Shown piece by piece: positions 34,131 through 43,634 of a DNA stretch of 64,000 nucleotides. A program made the position numbers and the translations under genes. The stretch is from Rubellimicrobium rubrum (GTDB taxonomy: Bacteria; Pseudomonadota; Alphaproteobacteria; Rhodobacterales; Rhodobacteraceae). Under the pieces are notes generated by a model. The model worked only from the letters and a program-made list of their open reading frames with translations. It did not search any database and was not told the origin of the DNA. The stretch spans positions 1-64,000 of the forward strand of contig NZ_VDFU01000001.1 of NCBI RefSeq assembly GCF_006152115.1. The letters run 5' to 3'. The stretch's first letter is position 1. Each line of letters opens with the position of its first letter.

Positions 34131-35873
34131 TCAGCGCATCTCGTTCACCGGGGTCACGCCAAGGATACCGAGCCCGGATGCGATGACAACCGCAACAGCC
34201 CGCACGAGCGCAATCTTGGCGCGGGATGTGTCCACATCGCCCTCCTGGAGGAATCGCAGGGATGAATCATCGTTCCCCCTGTTCCAGAGCGAATGAAAAT
34301 CGGACGCCAGGTCATAGAGATAGAAGGCTATCCTGTGCGGCTCGGCCCCCTTGGCGGCGATCTCCACGAGGCGTGGCCATTCGGCCAGGGTATGGGCCAC
34401 CTTGATCTCGGCCTCGTGGCCCAAACGCGACAGGTCCACACCTTCCAGCGCGGGATCGTCCACCTCGATCCCGGCCTCGCGGGCCTTGCGCAGGACCGAC
34501 TGCGCGCGGGCATGGGCGTACTGGACGTAGAAGACGGGGTTGTCCTTGGATTGTTCAAGAACCTTGTCGAAATCGAAGTCCAAGGGCGCGTCGTTCTTGC
34601 GCGTCAGCATGGCGAAGCGGGTCACGTCGGCGCCCACCTCCTCCACCACGTCGCGGAGCGTGACGAAGTTGCCCGAGCGCTTGGACATCTTCACAGGCTC
34701 CCCGTTCTTGAGGAGCTTGACGAGTTGCATCAGCTTGAACTCGATCGGCACGCGGCCGTTGGTGAGGGCCGAGACCGCCGCCTTCATCCGCTTGACGTAG
34801 CCGCCATGGTCGGCCCCGAACACGTCGATGAGCAGGTCGAAGCCGCGCTGCGTCTTGTCGTAATGGTAGGCGATGTCTGGGGCGAAGTAGGTCCAACTTC
34901 CGTCCGACTTGCGCACCGGGCGGTCCACGTCGTCGCCATGCGCGGTGGAGCGGAACAGCGTCTGCTCGCGCGGCTCCCAATCCTCGGGGAGCTTGCCTTT
35001 GGGCGGCTCGAGGATGCCTTCGTAGATCAGACCCTGCGAGCGGAGGCGGTCGATGGCTTCCTCGATCCGGCCGGTGCCATAGAGGGCCTTCTCGCTCGAA
35101 TAGATATCCATCTGGACGCCCAGAAGGGCCAGATCCTCGCGGATCATGCCCATCATGGCGTCGGTGGCGATGTCGCGCACCGGGATCAGCCATTCGGATT
35201 CGGGCTTGTCGAGAAGGGTGTCGCCGTACTTTTCCTTCAGCGCCTCGCCAACGGGCACGAGGTAATCGCCGGGATACAGGCCCTCGGCAATCTCGGGGCT
35301 GAGGCCGTTGGCCTCGCGGTAGCGCTCATAGGCACTGCGGGCGAGCACATCGACCTGCGCGCCGCCGTCGTTGATGTAGTATTCGCGCGTCACGTCCCAG
35401 CCCGCGAAGGCCAGAAGACGCGCCAGCGCATCGCCGAAGACCGCACCCCGCGTGTGGCCCACATGCATCGGGCCGGTCGGGTTCGCGGACACGAACTCCA
35501 CGTTCACGCGGCGGCCCTGCCCCAGCGTGGAGCGGCCATAGGCGGGGTCGGTCAGCACGGCGCGGATGACGCCCTGCCAGACGGACGGAGCGAGGCGGAG
35601 GTTGAGGAATCCCGGACCCGCAGGCTCGGCGGACTGGATGCGGGGATCGGCGCGCAGCCTTTCGGCCAGGGCGTCGGCGATGGCGCGGGGGTTCTGGCCG
35701 GCGGGCTTGGCCAGCACCATCGCTGCGTTGGTGGCCATGTCGCCGTGGCCCGGGTCACGCGGCGGCTCCACCGCCACGGCATCGGTCGAAAGGCCCTGCG
35801 GCAGTCGCCCCTCTGCCGCCAAGGCACCCACGGCGTCGAGCACGAGCGTGCGGATGTCGGTGAAGAGGTTCAT
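34131..35873 (-). CDS. argS: Arginyl-tRNA synthetase
   Basis: A 580-residue class I synthetase charging tRNA-Arg. The HIGH-like motif is [14 protein letters not shown] (HVGH) and the KMSK motif is KMSKRSG, with the C-terminal anticodon-binding domain ending in VTPVNEMR. The start [16 protein letters not shown] at 35873 matches the family; a 13-residue extension is possible but unlikely. Confidence 0.96.
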   Translation of the reverse strand: MNLFTDIRTLVLDAVGALAAEGRLPQGLSTDAVAVEPPRDPGHGDMATNAAMVLAKPAGQNPRAIADALAERLRADPRIQSAEPAGPGFLNLRLAPSVWQGVIRAVLTDPAYGRSTLGQGRRVNVEFVSANPTGPMHVGHTRGAVFGDALARLLAFAGWDVTREYYINDGGAQVDVLARSAYERYREANGLSPEIAEGLYPGDYLVPVGEALKEKYGDTLLDKPESEWLIPVRDIATDAMMGMIREDLALLGVQMDIYSSEKALYGTGRIEEAIDRLRSQGLIYEGILEPPKGKLPEDWEPREQTLFRSTAHGDDVDRPVRKSDGSWTYFAPDIAYHYDKTQRGFDLLIDVFGADHGGYVKRMKAAVSALTNGRVPIEFKLMQLVKLLKNGEPVKMSKRSGNFVTLRDVVEEVGADVTRFAMLTRKNDAPLDFDFDKVLEQSKDNPVFYVQYAHARAQSVLRKAREAGIEVDDPALEGVDLSRLGHEAEIKVAHTLAEWPRLVEIAAKGAEPHRIAFYLYDLASDFHSLWNRGNDDSSLRFLQEGDVDTSRAKIALVRAVAVVIASGLGILGVTPVNEMR

Positions 35874-35990
35874 GGTCCGGTCCCCTGACTGTTCGGGGGC
35901 AGGCCCTACCACGCAGCGGGGAGGTTACGGAAGAGCCGGGGGCCGGAGCGGCCGCGCACCGCTCAGCCCGTACTGCTCAGCCCGTACCGC

Positions 35991-36161
35991 TCAGATCGAG
36001 TTGATCCGGGCGAAGGCCTTGGGTGCGATGCCGAGCCGCGTGAGGTCGCGGTCGTTGGGCGCCACGCCACGGTCCACGGCACCTGCGACGCGGGCGGCGG
36101 TGAAGAACATGTCGGCGGCGCCGAGGACACGGTCGGCAAAGTGCGAGATCGGGGCGAACAT
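35991..36161 (-). CDS. Small 56-residue protein, DUF1127-reminiscent
   Basis: A complete short gene: ATG at 36161, TGA at 35991-35993, with AAGGA seven bases upstream of the start. The product starts MFAPISHFADRVLGAADMFF and ends NDRDLTRLGIAPKAFARINS plus I. The NDRDLTRLGI segment recalls the DRELADIGL core of DUF1127 (YjiS) proteins, small RNA-binding or stress-related proteins in Rhodobacter, but the similarity is short. A CCCTATCTT element about 25 bases upstream might be a heat-shock-type -10 box. Same strand as dgt and argS. Confidence 0.65.
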   Translation of the reverse strand: MFAPISHFADRVLGAADMFFTAARVAGAVDRGVAPNDRDLTRLGIAPKAFARINSI

Positions 36162-36354
36162 CTTGGATTCCTTGGTGGAACTGGGCGATTCTGTCTTGCC
36201 ACCAAGATAGGGCTTCGGCGCCCCGACCGTGAGTCCGATCCCTGCAAGCCCGCCATGCCAGGGGCGCAGGGTCGCTTAACAGACCCTTAACATCCAGAGC
36301 CGCCAGCCTGTGGCCGGACCGAGACCGGCCCGTGCTTCAGCCCCCGATCACGGC

Positions 36355-37530
36355 TCAGCCGCCGCGCAGGGCCCGTGTCCGGTCCACCATGTCACTGCCC
36401 AGAAGCCGCTGGTGCGTCTCGATGGCGAAGCGGTCGGTCATGCCGGCGATGTAGTCGGCGACGATCCGGGCCAGCGCCGTCTCGTCGGCGGCCTCGGCCA
36501 CGTCCTTGCGCCACTGCTTGGGCAGTTCGGACGGGTTGGCCATGAACAGGGGGAACAAGTCGTGGACCACGCTCGTCACCTCGCGCCGCATATCCACGAC
36601 CTTGGGGGCGCGGTACATGCGGTGGAACAGGAAAGTGCGGATGACCTTGAGGTCGTCCCACAGGCCGGGCGAGAAGCGGATCATCATGCGTCCGGCGTGG
36701 CGGATATCCGCGACGCTTTGGGGGTCGGCCTCGGCCAGGGTGCGGCGCGACAGGGTGATGACATCCTCGACCAGCACCCCGAAGAAGCGGCGCAGCGCCT
36801 CGTGGCGGCGGCGGTAGTAGTTGAGGCCCGGATATTTGCGGTCCACCTCGGCGAAGTTGTCGTGGAGGACCGGCAGCTCGGCCAGCTCGTCGGTGCTGAA
36901 CAGCTCGGCCCGCAGGCCGTCGTGCAGGTCGTGGTGGGAATAGGCGATGTCGTCGGACAGCGCAGCCACCTGCGCCTCGGCCGAGGCGTGGGTCTCGAGT
37001 TCGAGGTTCTGGACGGCGTTGTATTCCTCCAGGGCATAAGGGGCGGGACGCGGGACCGGGCCGTTGTGCTTGGCGATGCCTTCCAGCGTTTCCCAGGTCA
37101 GGTTGAGGCCGTCCCATTCGGCATAGTGCCGTTCGAGCTTGGTGACGATGCGGATGGCCTGCGCGTTGTGGTCGAAGCCGCCATAGGGGGCCATCAGATC
37201 GTTCAGCGCGTCCTCTCCGGTGTGGCCGAAGGGCGGATGGCCAAGGTCGTGGGCCAGCGCCACGGCTTCAGTCAGTTCGGTGTTGAGGCCCAGCGCGGCG
37301 GACACGGTGCGGGCGACCTGCGCCACCTCGATGGAGTGGGTGAGGCGCGTGCGGAAGTAGTCGCCCTCATGCTCGATGAAGACCTGCGTCTTGTGCTTGA
37401 GGCGGCGAAACGCGGAGGCATGGATGATCCGGTCGCGGTCGCGCTGGAAGGGCGTGCGGAAGTGGCTTTCCTCCTCCGGGTGGAGGCGGCCACGGCTTTC
37501 GGCAGGCAAGGAGGCATAGGGGGCGTGCAT
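36355..37530 (-). CDS. dgt: Deoxyguanosinetriphosphate triphosphohydrolase-like protein
   Basis: A 391-residue HD-domain dNTPase. Metal ligands lie in TRLTHSIEVAQVA, ALAHDLGHPPFGHTGE and ALSDDIAYSHHDLHDG. It splits dNTPs to nucleoside and triphosphate, controlling dNTP pools. In relatives dgt is usually directly divergent from the erpA-type gene; here a penicillin-binding protein gene sits between them. Confidence 0.93.
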   Translation of the reverse strand: MHAPYASLPAESRGRLHPEEESHFRTPFQRDRDRIIHASAFRRLKHKTQVFIEHEGDYFRTRLTHSIEVAQVARTVSAALGLNTELTEAVALAHDLGHPPFGHTGEDALNDLMAPYGGFDHNAQAIRIVTKLERHYAEWDGLNLTWETLEGIAKHNGPVPRPAPYALEEYNAVQNLELETHASAEAQVAALSDDIAYSHHDLHDGLRAELFSTDELAELPVLHDNFAEVDRKYPGLNYYRRRHEALRRFFGVLVEDVITLSRRTLAEADPQSVADIRHAGRMMIRFSPGLWDDLKVIRTFLFHRMYRAPKVVDMRREVTSVVHDLFPLFMANPSELPKQWRKDVAEAADETALARIVADYIAGMTDRFAIETHQRLLGSDMVDRTRALRGG

Positions 37531-37692
37531 GACGGATTCCCGGAGGGTTGCAGCTTGACCCTAATGCGAAACGCGCGGGATGACAGGGGCGGACTGAGGG
37601 GGCGGAACGACAGGCCCGGCGGCGGCTCGAACCGGGCCGTGGTTGACGAACGAGCAGGAGTGACTAGCTTTTAGGCAACAGTCGAGCCCGAG

Positions 37693-39930
37693 ATGTCCGC
37701 GTCCAGCGATCCGCCTTCCCGCGACCCCGGTTCGACCCAGCCCCGCCCCAGCGAGGAGCCGTCGGCCGCCGAGCCGTTGCCCCTTCCCGAGCCGGTCTCC
37801 TCCCCTTCCCCAGCCGAGCCATCGCTGCGCGACGCAGGCCGCGCGCTGTCCTCGGCGCTGCGCCGCGAAGGCTCCACCCGGTGGCAGGCGGTGCGGAGCG
37901 GGATTGCCAAGCGCAGGCCCTCATCCAGGACCGCCGCCGTTGCTGGTGCCTCCGCCACGGGTCCGGACAGCGGAATGCCGTCCACGCAGAGTCGCCCCCG
38001 CCGGCGAAAGGCTCCGGGGAGCCGTGCGATCCGGCGCGGGTGGCGGCTGTTCATCGGCGCGCTTCTTTGCCTGGGCCTTGGCGTCACGGGGACGCTGGTC
38101 GCGCTTTGGCTGACCATGCGGGACCTGCCGCTGTCCGACGTGCTGCCGCCGGCAGCCGAGCCCACGCTGCTGATCCGAACCGCGGACGGCGAGGTGCTGA
38201 CCACGCGCGGCGCCTACCGCGCGCCCTATACGGCGCTGGACGAGATGCCGCCCCATCTGATCGAGGCCGTGATCGCCATCGAGGACCAGCGCTTCCGCGA
38301 GCATGACGGCGTGGACTGGCGCGGGATCAGCCGGGCGCTGTTCCGCAACCTGAGCGCGGGCGGCGTCGTGGAGGGCGGCAGCACCATCACGCAGCAACTG
38401 GTCAAGATCCTTTACCTCGGGCCCGAGCGGACGCTGTCGCGCAAGCTCCAGGAAGCCGTGCTGGCCACGACCCTCGAACGGCAGTTGGCCAAGGAGCGGA
38501 TCCTCGAGCTGTATCTCAATTCGGTCTATCTCGGGTCCGGGGCCTATGGCGCGCCCGCCGCGGCCGAGACCTACTACGGCAAGGAGATCGGAGAGCTGTC
38601 ACTGCCCGAGGCGGCGCTTCTCGCGGCGTCGATCCAGTCGCCATCGCGGGTCAACCCCATCTCGGACCTGGGCGGGGCGCAGAACCGTGCAGCGCTGGTC
38701 CTGACCGTCATGGAGGATCAGGGCCGGATCGACGAAGCGACGCGGGACCAGGCGCTCGCGCAGCTTGCCGTCCTGGCGCCCGAGCCCCAGCCCAGCCGGG
38801 CGGGCAGCTACTTCGGCGACTGGGTGCTGGAGGAGGCCGTGTCGCTGGAAAGCGCGGGATCTCAGGGGCTCACCGCGACGGCGACCCTTGACCTCGAACT
38901 CCAGGCCGAGGCTGAGCGGATCGTGCGGGAGGTCATGGCGGATCAGGGCGCGGCGGTGGGCGCGAGCCAGGCGGCGCTGGTGGCGATGACGCCAAACGGA
39001 CGCGTGCGGGCCATGGTGGGCGGGCTCGACTACGGGGAAAGCCAGTTCAACCGGGCCACCGACGCGCTGCGCCAGCCCGGATCGACCTTCAAGCTGTTCG
39101 TCTACATGGCCGCGCTGATCCTGGGCGCCTCGCCGGACAGCACCATCTCGGACGCCCCCATCGAGATCGACGGCTGGGAGCCCCGGAACTTTGGCGGCCA
39201 AAGCCACGGCACCGTGACGCTGCGCGACGCCTTCACCCATTCGTACAATCAGGCGACCGTGCGGCTGGCGCAGGAGGTGGGCGTGGACAACATCGTCTCG
39301 GTCGCTAGGCGGTTCGGGATCGAGGCCGAGCTGAAGCCCACGCCGTCTCTCGCGCTCGGGACATCCGAGGTGACGCTTCTGGATATGACCGAAGCCTATG
39401 CCGCCATGGCGCTGGGCCGCACGCCCGTGAACGCCACGGGCATCGAGGCCCTGCGGTTCGGCGAGGACGACGCGCTGGGTGTCACCGGCACGAACGACCG
39501 CGAGCAGACCCGCCTGACCCGCACCCGCGATCCCATGCTGGGCATGCTGCGGGCCGTGGTGTCCGAAGGCACGGGCCGGGAGGCCACGGTTCAGGGCCTT
39601 CGGGTCGCGGGCAAGACCGGGACCAGCCAGGACAGCCGGGACGCGTGGTTCATCGGCTTTGGCGGCGGGATGGTCATCGGGGTCTGGGTCGGGAACGACG
39701 ACAATTCGCCCATGGACGAGGTCACGGGGGGCGGGTTGCCCGCCGAGATCTTCCGACGGGTCATGCAAGCCGCGCGGGACGATGGGCCCGCGCGCGTCGC
39801 CCCTGCCCCGGCGCGAGCCGAGGGCCCCCAATGCGACATCCGCGCCTGCTCGGCCGCCTACCAGTCGTTCCGCGCCGAGGACTGCACCTATCAGCCTTAT
39901 GAGGGGCCGCGGCGGATCTGCACCCGTTGA
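37693..39930 (+). CDS. Class A penicillin-binding protein (PBP1-type) with BA14K-like cysteine tail
   Basis: A 745-residue bifunctional peptidoglycan synthase. A Pro/Ser-rich cytoplasmic region (1-110), a membrane helix (about 117-140), a GT51 glycosyltransferase domain with catalytic E197 in EDQRFREHDGVDW and GGSTITQQLVK, then a transpeptidase domain with S464-TFK467, SYN (517-519) and K641TG. The last about 35 residues contain four cysteines (CDIRACSAAYQSFRAEDC, ending RRICTR) and recall the BA14K-type lectin-like motif. The gene sits between dgt and erpA. Confidence 0.92.
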   Translation: MSASSDPPSRDPGSTQPRPSEEPSAAEPLPLPEPVSSPSPAEPSLRDAGRALSSALRREGSTRWQAVRSGIAKRRPSSRTAAVAGASATGPDSGMPSTQSRPRRRKAPGSRAIRRGWRLFIGALLCLGLGVTGTLVALWLTMRDLPLSDVLPPAAEPTLLIRTADGEVLTTRGAYRAPYTALDEMPPHLIEAVIAIEDQRFREHDGVDWRGISRALFRNLSAGGVVEGGSTITQQLVKILYLGPERTLSRKLQEAVLATTLERQLAKERILELYLNSVYLGSGAYGAPAAAETYYGKEIGELSLPEAALLAASIQSPSRVNPISDLGGAQNRAALVLTVMEDQGRIDEATRDQALAQLAVLAPEPQPSRAGSYFGDWVLEEAVSLESAGSQGLTATATLDLELQAEAERIVREVMADQGAAVGASQAALVAMTPNGRVRAMVGGLDYGESQFNRATDALRQPGSTFKLFVYMAALILGASPDSTISDAPIEIDGWEPRNFGGQSHGTVTLRDAFTHSYNQATVRLAQEVGVDNIVSVARRFGIEAELKPTPSLALGTSEVTLLDMTEAYAAMALGRTPVNATGIEALRFGEDDALGVTGTNDREQTRLTRTRDPMLGMLRAVVSEGTGREATVQGLRVAGKTGTSQDSRDAWFIGFGGGMVIGVWVGNDDNSPMDEVTGGGLPAEIFRRVMQAARDDGPARVAPAPARAEGPQCDIRACSAAYQSFRAEDCTYQPYEGPRRICTR

Positions 39931-39983
39931 GCCGGTCGCGCGGCCGCCCTATATCCTGAAGGTCCGATCCCCGGAGGCCCCCC

Positions 39984-40322
39984 ATGTCGTTCCAGATGCC
40001 CGTCGTGCCGCCCATCGTCACCCCCCGCGCCTTTGCACGGCTGTCCGAGATCGGCGCGGCCGAGCAGGGCAAGGTCCTGCGGGTCGCCGTGGCCGGGGGT
40101 GGCTGCTCGGGCTTTCAATACGAGATCGTCCTGGACGAGCCCAAGCCCGACGACCTCGTGCTGAGCGGCGAGGGGGAGACGGTCGTGGTGGACCCTGTGT
40201 CCCTGCCCTTCCTGGCCCAGGCCCGGATCGATTTTTCCGAGGAGCTGATCGGCGCGCGGTTCGTCATCGACAACCCGAACGCCACGGCGTCCTGCGGGTG
40301 CGGGACCTCCTTCTCCATCTGA
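39984..40322 (+). CDS. erpA: Iron-sulfur cluster insertion/assembly protein (ErpA/IscA family)
   Basis: A 112-residue A-type carrier that hands iron-sulfur clusters to target proteins. The three cluster cysteines are present: C41 in GGGCSGFQYE and C104/C106 in SCGCGTSFSI. GGAGG lies seven bases before the ATG. ErpA and IscA cannot be separated by sequence alone here; no isc or suf genes adjoin it. Followed by xthA after 24 bases. Confidence 0.87.
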   Translation: MSFQMPVVPPIVTPRAFARLSEIGAAEQGKVLRVAVAGGGCSGFQYEIVLDEPKPDDLVLSGEGETVVVDPVSLPFLAQARIDFSEELIGARFVIDNPNATASCGCGTSFSI

Positions 40323-40346
40323 GGCGGGTGGGCTAGGGTCGCGGCC

Positions 40347-41129
40347 ATGAAGATCGCGACCTACAACATCAACGGCATCCGCGCACGGTTCGAGACCGTG
40401 ACCCAGTGGCTCTCCGAGCAGGCGCCCGACGTGGCGCTGCTGCAGGAGATCAAGATCGTCGACGAGGCCTTTCCGCGCGAGGAGATCGAGCGGTTGGGCT
40501 ACCGCGTCGCGACCCACGGGCAGAAGGGTTTCAACGGCGTCGCGATCCTGTCCAAGCTGCCGCTGGAGGACGTGATCCGGGGCCTCCCGGGCGACGAATC
40601 GGACGAGCAGGCGCGCTGGATCGAGGGCACGGTGCTGGGCGAGCGCCGCGCCGTGCGGGTCTGCAACCTGTACCTGCCCAACGGCAACCCCGCGCCGGGC
40701 GACAAGTACAGCTACAAGCTGGCCTGGATGGAGCGGATGCGCGCGCGGGTGCGCGCGGTGATGACTTCGGAGGAGCCGGCCGTCTTTGCGGGCGACTACA
40801 ACGTCATCCCCGAGCCGCGCGACGTGCGGCGGCCCGACGACTGGCGCGAGGATGCCCTGTTCCGCCCCGAATCGCGGTCGGCGTTCCGGCGGCTCGAGGC
40901 GCTGGGGCTGTATGACGCCATACGCCTGCGGACCCAGGAGCCGGGCGTCTATTCCTTCTGGGACTTCCAGCGGGGGTCCTGGGAGCGGGACAACGGCATC
41001 CGCATCGACCACCACCTGCTGACCCCTCAGGCTGCCGACCTGCTCGTGGAGGCATGGATCGAGCGGGACGCGCGTGGCGGACCGAAGCCGTCAGACCATG
41101 TGCCGGTCTGGATCGATCTGGACGCCTGA
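40347..41129 (+). CDS. xthA: Exodeoxyribonuclease III (AP endonuclease)
   Basis: A 260-residue member of the EEP nuclease family that repairs abasic sites. Motifs: KIATYNINGIRAR, LLQEIKIVDEAFP (catalytic Glu), NLYLPNGNP, FAGDYNVIPEPRDV and the C-terminal PSDHVPVWIDLD with catalytic Asp-His. Likely co-transcribed with erpA. Confidence 0.94.
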   Translation: MKIATYNINGIRARFETVTQWLSEQAPDVALLQEIKIVDEAFPREEIERLGYRVATHGQKGFNGVAILSKLPLEDVIRGLPGDESDEQARWIEGTVLGERRAVRVCNLYLPNGNPAPGDKYSYKLAWMERMRARVRAVMTSEEPAVFAGDYNVIPEPRDVRRPDDWREDALFRPESRSAFRRLEALGLYDAIRLRTQEPGVYSFWDFQRGSWERDNGIRIDHHLLTPQAADLLVEAWIERDARGGPKPSDHVPVWIDLDA

Positions 41130-41250
41130 TCGGGTTCCGCAGGCGCGACAGAATCTTTTCTGCCTGTCAAGCACGGAGTGGACTGCGACCCTGGAACCCT
41201 AAGCGGACTGTGGCTGTTGGGACATCACATGCGTGTCAGGAGCCGTGATC

Positions 41251-41625
41251 ATGTCCCTCTCTACCCAGGTTGCGGCCGTTGCGCTTGCGGCGGCTGTGTC
41301 TTTCCTGTCTGTCCCGGCCTGGGCGGCGTGCAGCACGGCCACGACCGGGGCGCGTTGCATCCGGGTGACGCCGTCCGTCACCACTGCGGCCGCGACCCCC
41401 GAGACCGCGATGACCAGCAGCTCGGCCGCGACGCCGCTGGTCGATGTGGGACAGGTGGTCTCACGCGGCGAGTACTCGATCATCCTGAACGCGGACTATT
41501 ACGGCTTGCCGCCGGTGTCGGATGGCTGGGTCTACATGCGGGTCGGGCAGGATGCCTTCCGCGTGGACTGGCGCACCCACCAGGTTCTGGAACGGGTCAC
41601 GGACCGCGCGAGCGCCAACTTCTAG
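41251..41625 (+). CDS. Small secreted RcnB-like protein
   Basis: A 124-residue protein with a signal peptide (MSLSTQVAAVALAAAVSFLS ending VPAWA). The C-terminal part YYGLPPVSDGWVYMRVGQDA followed by FRVDWRTHQVLERV matches the RcnB/DUF1236-like periplasmic fold. RcnB in enterobacteria affects nickel/cobalt balance; function here is unknown. Start chosen at 41251 because AGGAG lies eight bases upstream. The end overlaps the convergent monooxygenase gene by four bases. Confidence 0.7.
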   Translation: MSLSTQVAAVALAAAVSFLSVPAWAACSTATTGARCIRVTPSVTTAAATPETAMTSSSAATPLVDVGQVVSRGEYSIILNADYYGLPPVSDGWVYMRVGQDAFRVDWRTHQVLERVTDRASANF

Positions 41626-42737
41626 GCCGGGTGGGTCACGTCGAAGCCGTAGAGCCAGTCGAACCGGCGCAGGAACAGGTTAGGCGCCACCGCGCCGAGC
41701 GTCCGCAGCCCGAGAACCGCTGTCTGACGGGCTACCCCCGACAGGTGATAGTTGCGGGCATTCGCGTTGGCGGCGGCCAGGGCACGCAGCACGCGCGGGC
41801 GGCGCTGCGCCTGATAGGCGTCGAGCCGACCTTCCATCGCCTCGCGAGCGAGAACCCAAGCATCTTCCAGAGCAAGATTCGCGCCCTGGGCCAGGAAGGG
41901 CAGCGTCGGATGCGCCGCATCGCCCAGAACGACGGCCCTGCCATCGTGCCATCGCTCGGGGACAGGGTGGCGGAACAGGCCCCAGCGACGCACCTCGCGG
42001 ATGCGGCCCAGAATGTCGGACAGCTCTGGCGCGACGCCGGCAAAGGCCTGCCTTACCGCCGCCGGATCGTCGGCGTGAGCCCAGCCTTCCTCGGTCCAGG
42101 CGGCCTCGGCGCGGACGGCGACGACGTTCAGCCGTCCATCGCGCAGCGGATAGGTCACGACATGACGGCCGGGGGCCATCCAGATGCGGGCCACGGCCTC
42201 GTGCGGGTGGTCCACCAGGGCGCGCCAAGCGACCTGCCCGGTGAAGAAGGGCGCGTCCCCGCCCATCAGATGCCGACGCACGACCGAATGCAGCCCATCG
42301 GCCCCGACCACGAGGTCGGCGTCCAAAGATTCGCCGTCTTCTAGCTGGACGCCGGTGGGCGTCACCGCCTGAACGCGACCGCCCGTGCGGATGGGGATGC
42401 CCGTGGCCTGCACGGCGTCGTGGAGAAGGCCGATGAGGTCGGCCCGGTGAAAGAACAGGTAGTCCCCGCCAACCCGGTTCAGGTCGAAGCGGGCGATGCG
42501 GCGACCCGTCAGGGCATCCCAGGGCTCCACCGCCTGCGCCCGGAGCCCGGCTGCCTCAGGGACAAGCCCCAAGGCCCTCAGAACCGCGTTGCCATTGGGG
42601 GTGATCTGGAGGCCGGCGCCGACCTCGGTGATGGCCGGGGCCTGTTCGAGCACCTGGACCCGCGCGCCGCGCCGCCCGAAGGTCAGGGCGCAGGCGAGGC
42701 CGGCGATGCCGCCCCCGACGATGAGGACGTCAGTCGT
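41622..42737 (-). CDS. FAD-dependent monooxygenase (UbiH/salicylate hydroxylase type), start unclear
   Basis: A group A flavoprotein monooxygenase. The N-terminal Rossmann motif reads TDVLIVGGGIAGLACAL, with the DG motif LVVGADGLHSVVRRHL and the GD motif VVLGDAAHPTLPFLAQGANL. It hydroxylates aromatic or quinone-like substrates; the target is unknown. The frame is open only from 42785 (after a TGA at 42786-42788) and holds no ATG, GTG, TTG or CTG before the GxGxxG motif. I gave 42737 (ACG, with AGAAGG nine bases upstream) as the best guess. A start at the GTG 42653 would delete the FAD fold. The 5' end overlaps dksA. Confidence 0.75.
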   Translation of the reverse strand, partial: TTDVLIVGGGIAGLACALTFGRRGARVQVLEQAPAITEVGAGLQITPNGNAVLRALGLVPEAAGLRAQAVEPWDALTGRRIARFDLNRVGGDYLFFHRADLIGLLHDAVQATGIPIRTGGRVQAVTPTGVQLEDGESLDADLVVGADGLHSVVRRHLMGGDAPFFTGQVAWRALVDHPHEAVARIWMAPGRHVVTYPLRDGRLNVVAVRAEAAWTEEGWAHADDPAAVRQAFAGVAPELSDILGRIREVRRWGLFRHPVPERWHDGRAVVLGDAAHPTLPFLAQGANLALEDAWVLAREAMEGRLDAYQAQRRPRVLRALAAANANARNYHLSGVARQTAVLGLRTLGAVAPNLFLRRFDWLYGFDVTHPA

Positions 42738-43152
42738 CGCGGTGCACCTTCTCGCGACGCTCGTGGCGCTCCTGCGCTTCGAGGGTCATGGTGGCGATGG
42801 GACGGGCGTCGAGCCGCTTGAGCGAGATGGGCTCTCCGGTGATCTCGCAGTAGCCGTATTCCCCTTCCTCGATGCGGCGCAGCGCGGCGTCGATCTTGGA
42901 CACGAGCTTGCGCTGCCGGTCACGGGTCCGCAGCTCGAGAGCGCGGTCAGTCTCCTCGGAGGCGCGGTCGGCGACGTCGGGGATGTTGCGGGTGCCGTCC
43001 TTCATCCCTTCGATGGTATCGTGGGAGTCCTTGAGCAGTTCCACTTTCCACGCCAGCAGCTTCCGGCGGAAGTACTCCATCTGGCGGTCGTTCATGAAGG
43101 GCTCGTCCTCGGCGGGACGATAATCCTCCGGCAGGAATACTTCGGCTTTCAT
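42730..43152 (-). CDS. dksA: RNA polymerase-binding transcription factor DksA (single-cysteine form)
   Basis: A 140-residue DksA. The coiled coil covers about 25-95, with the acidic tip DVADRASEETDRALELR. The C-terminal zinc-finger region (GEYGYCEITGEPISLKRLDA) keeps only C102; the other three cysteines of the classical C4 finger are replaced, as known for some alphaproteobacterial DksA proteins. It works with ppGpp in the secondary channel of RNA polymerase to redirect transcription during starvation. Its stop overlaps the start region of the monooxygenase gene. Confidence 0.93.
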   Translation of the reverse strand: MKAEVFLPEDYRPAEDEPFMNDRQMEYFRRKLLAWKVELLKDSHDTIEGMKDGTRNIPDVADRASEETDRALELRTRDRQRKLVSKIDAALRRIEEGEYGYCEITGEPISLKRLDARPIATMTLEAQERHERREKVHRDD

Positions 43153-43634
43153 GGTAGCTCCCCTGACCGGCCGAAGCCTGGTACGTGAAGGGCACCAGTC
43201 TTCCGGCTTTCCTTGCTGTCCTTGCCGGGCTCCTACACGCCCGGCCCTGCGCTGTCACGCCCCGTTTTCGTGAGGACGCTCCAATACTTGACAAGCGATC
43301 CAGACGCCGTTTCTCAACCCAAGGGCGAAGCTGGAACGCTTACCGCAGCTTGACAGCGACCGTTGCCAGGAACCTTGGTTCTTCCTGTTGCGGGACCGCC
43401 ACGGCTGCCGCGGCATCGACGGTCCGCCATCGTTCTGACCTCGAACCGTCATGGAACCGCCGACAATCCGTGCGAAGGGCGGCGCCTTGCGGCACGGGAC
43501 CTCGCTGCGGACCGGACGGACGGACTGGACCCTGTCCGGTGGGCAGGCTAGGGCTCCGGGACGCGGCCGGGTGGTCTGGTTCCGAACAACCCGGTCGCCG
43601 CGCACGACGCTTCTGCGGACAGGAGACCGGCTCC
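43153..43634. other. Gene-free region between dksA and a small membrane protein
   Basis: About 480 bases with only short noise frames. It must contain the dksA promoter on the minus strand. TTGACA occurs twice on the plus strand (near 43288 and 43350) without a clear -10 partner, and there is a GGAACC/GGTTCTTCC near-palindrome around 43370. No tRNA or obvious structured RNA. Confidence 0.4.
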
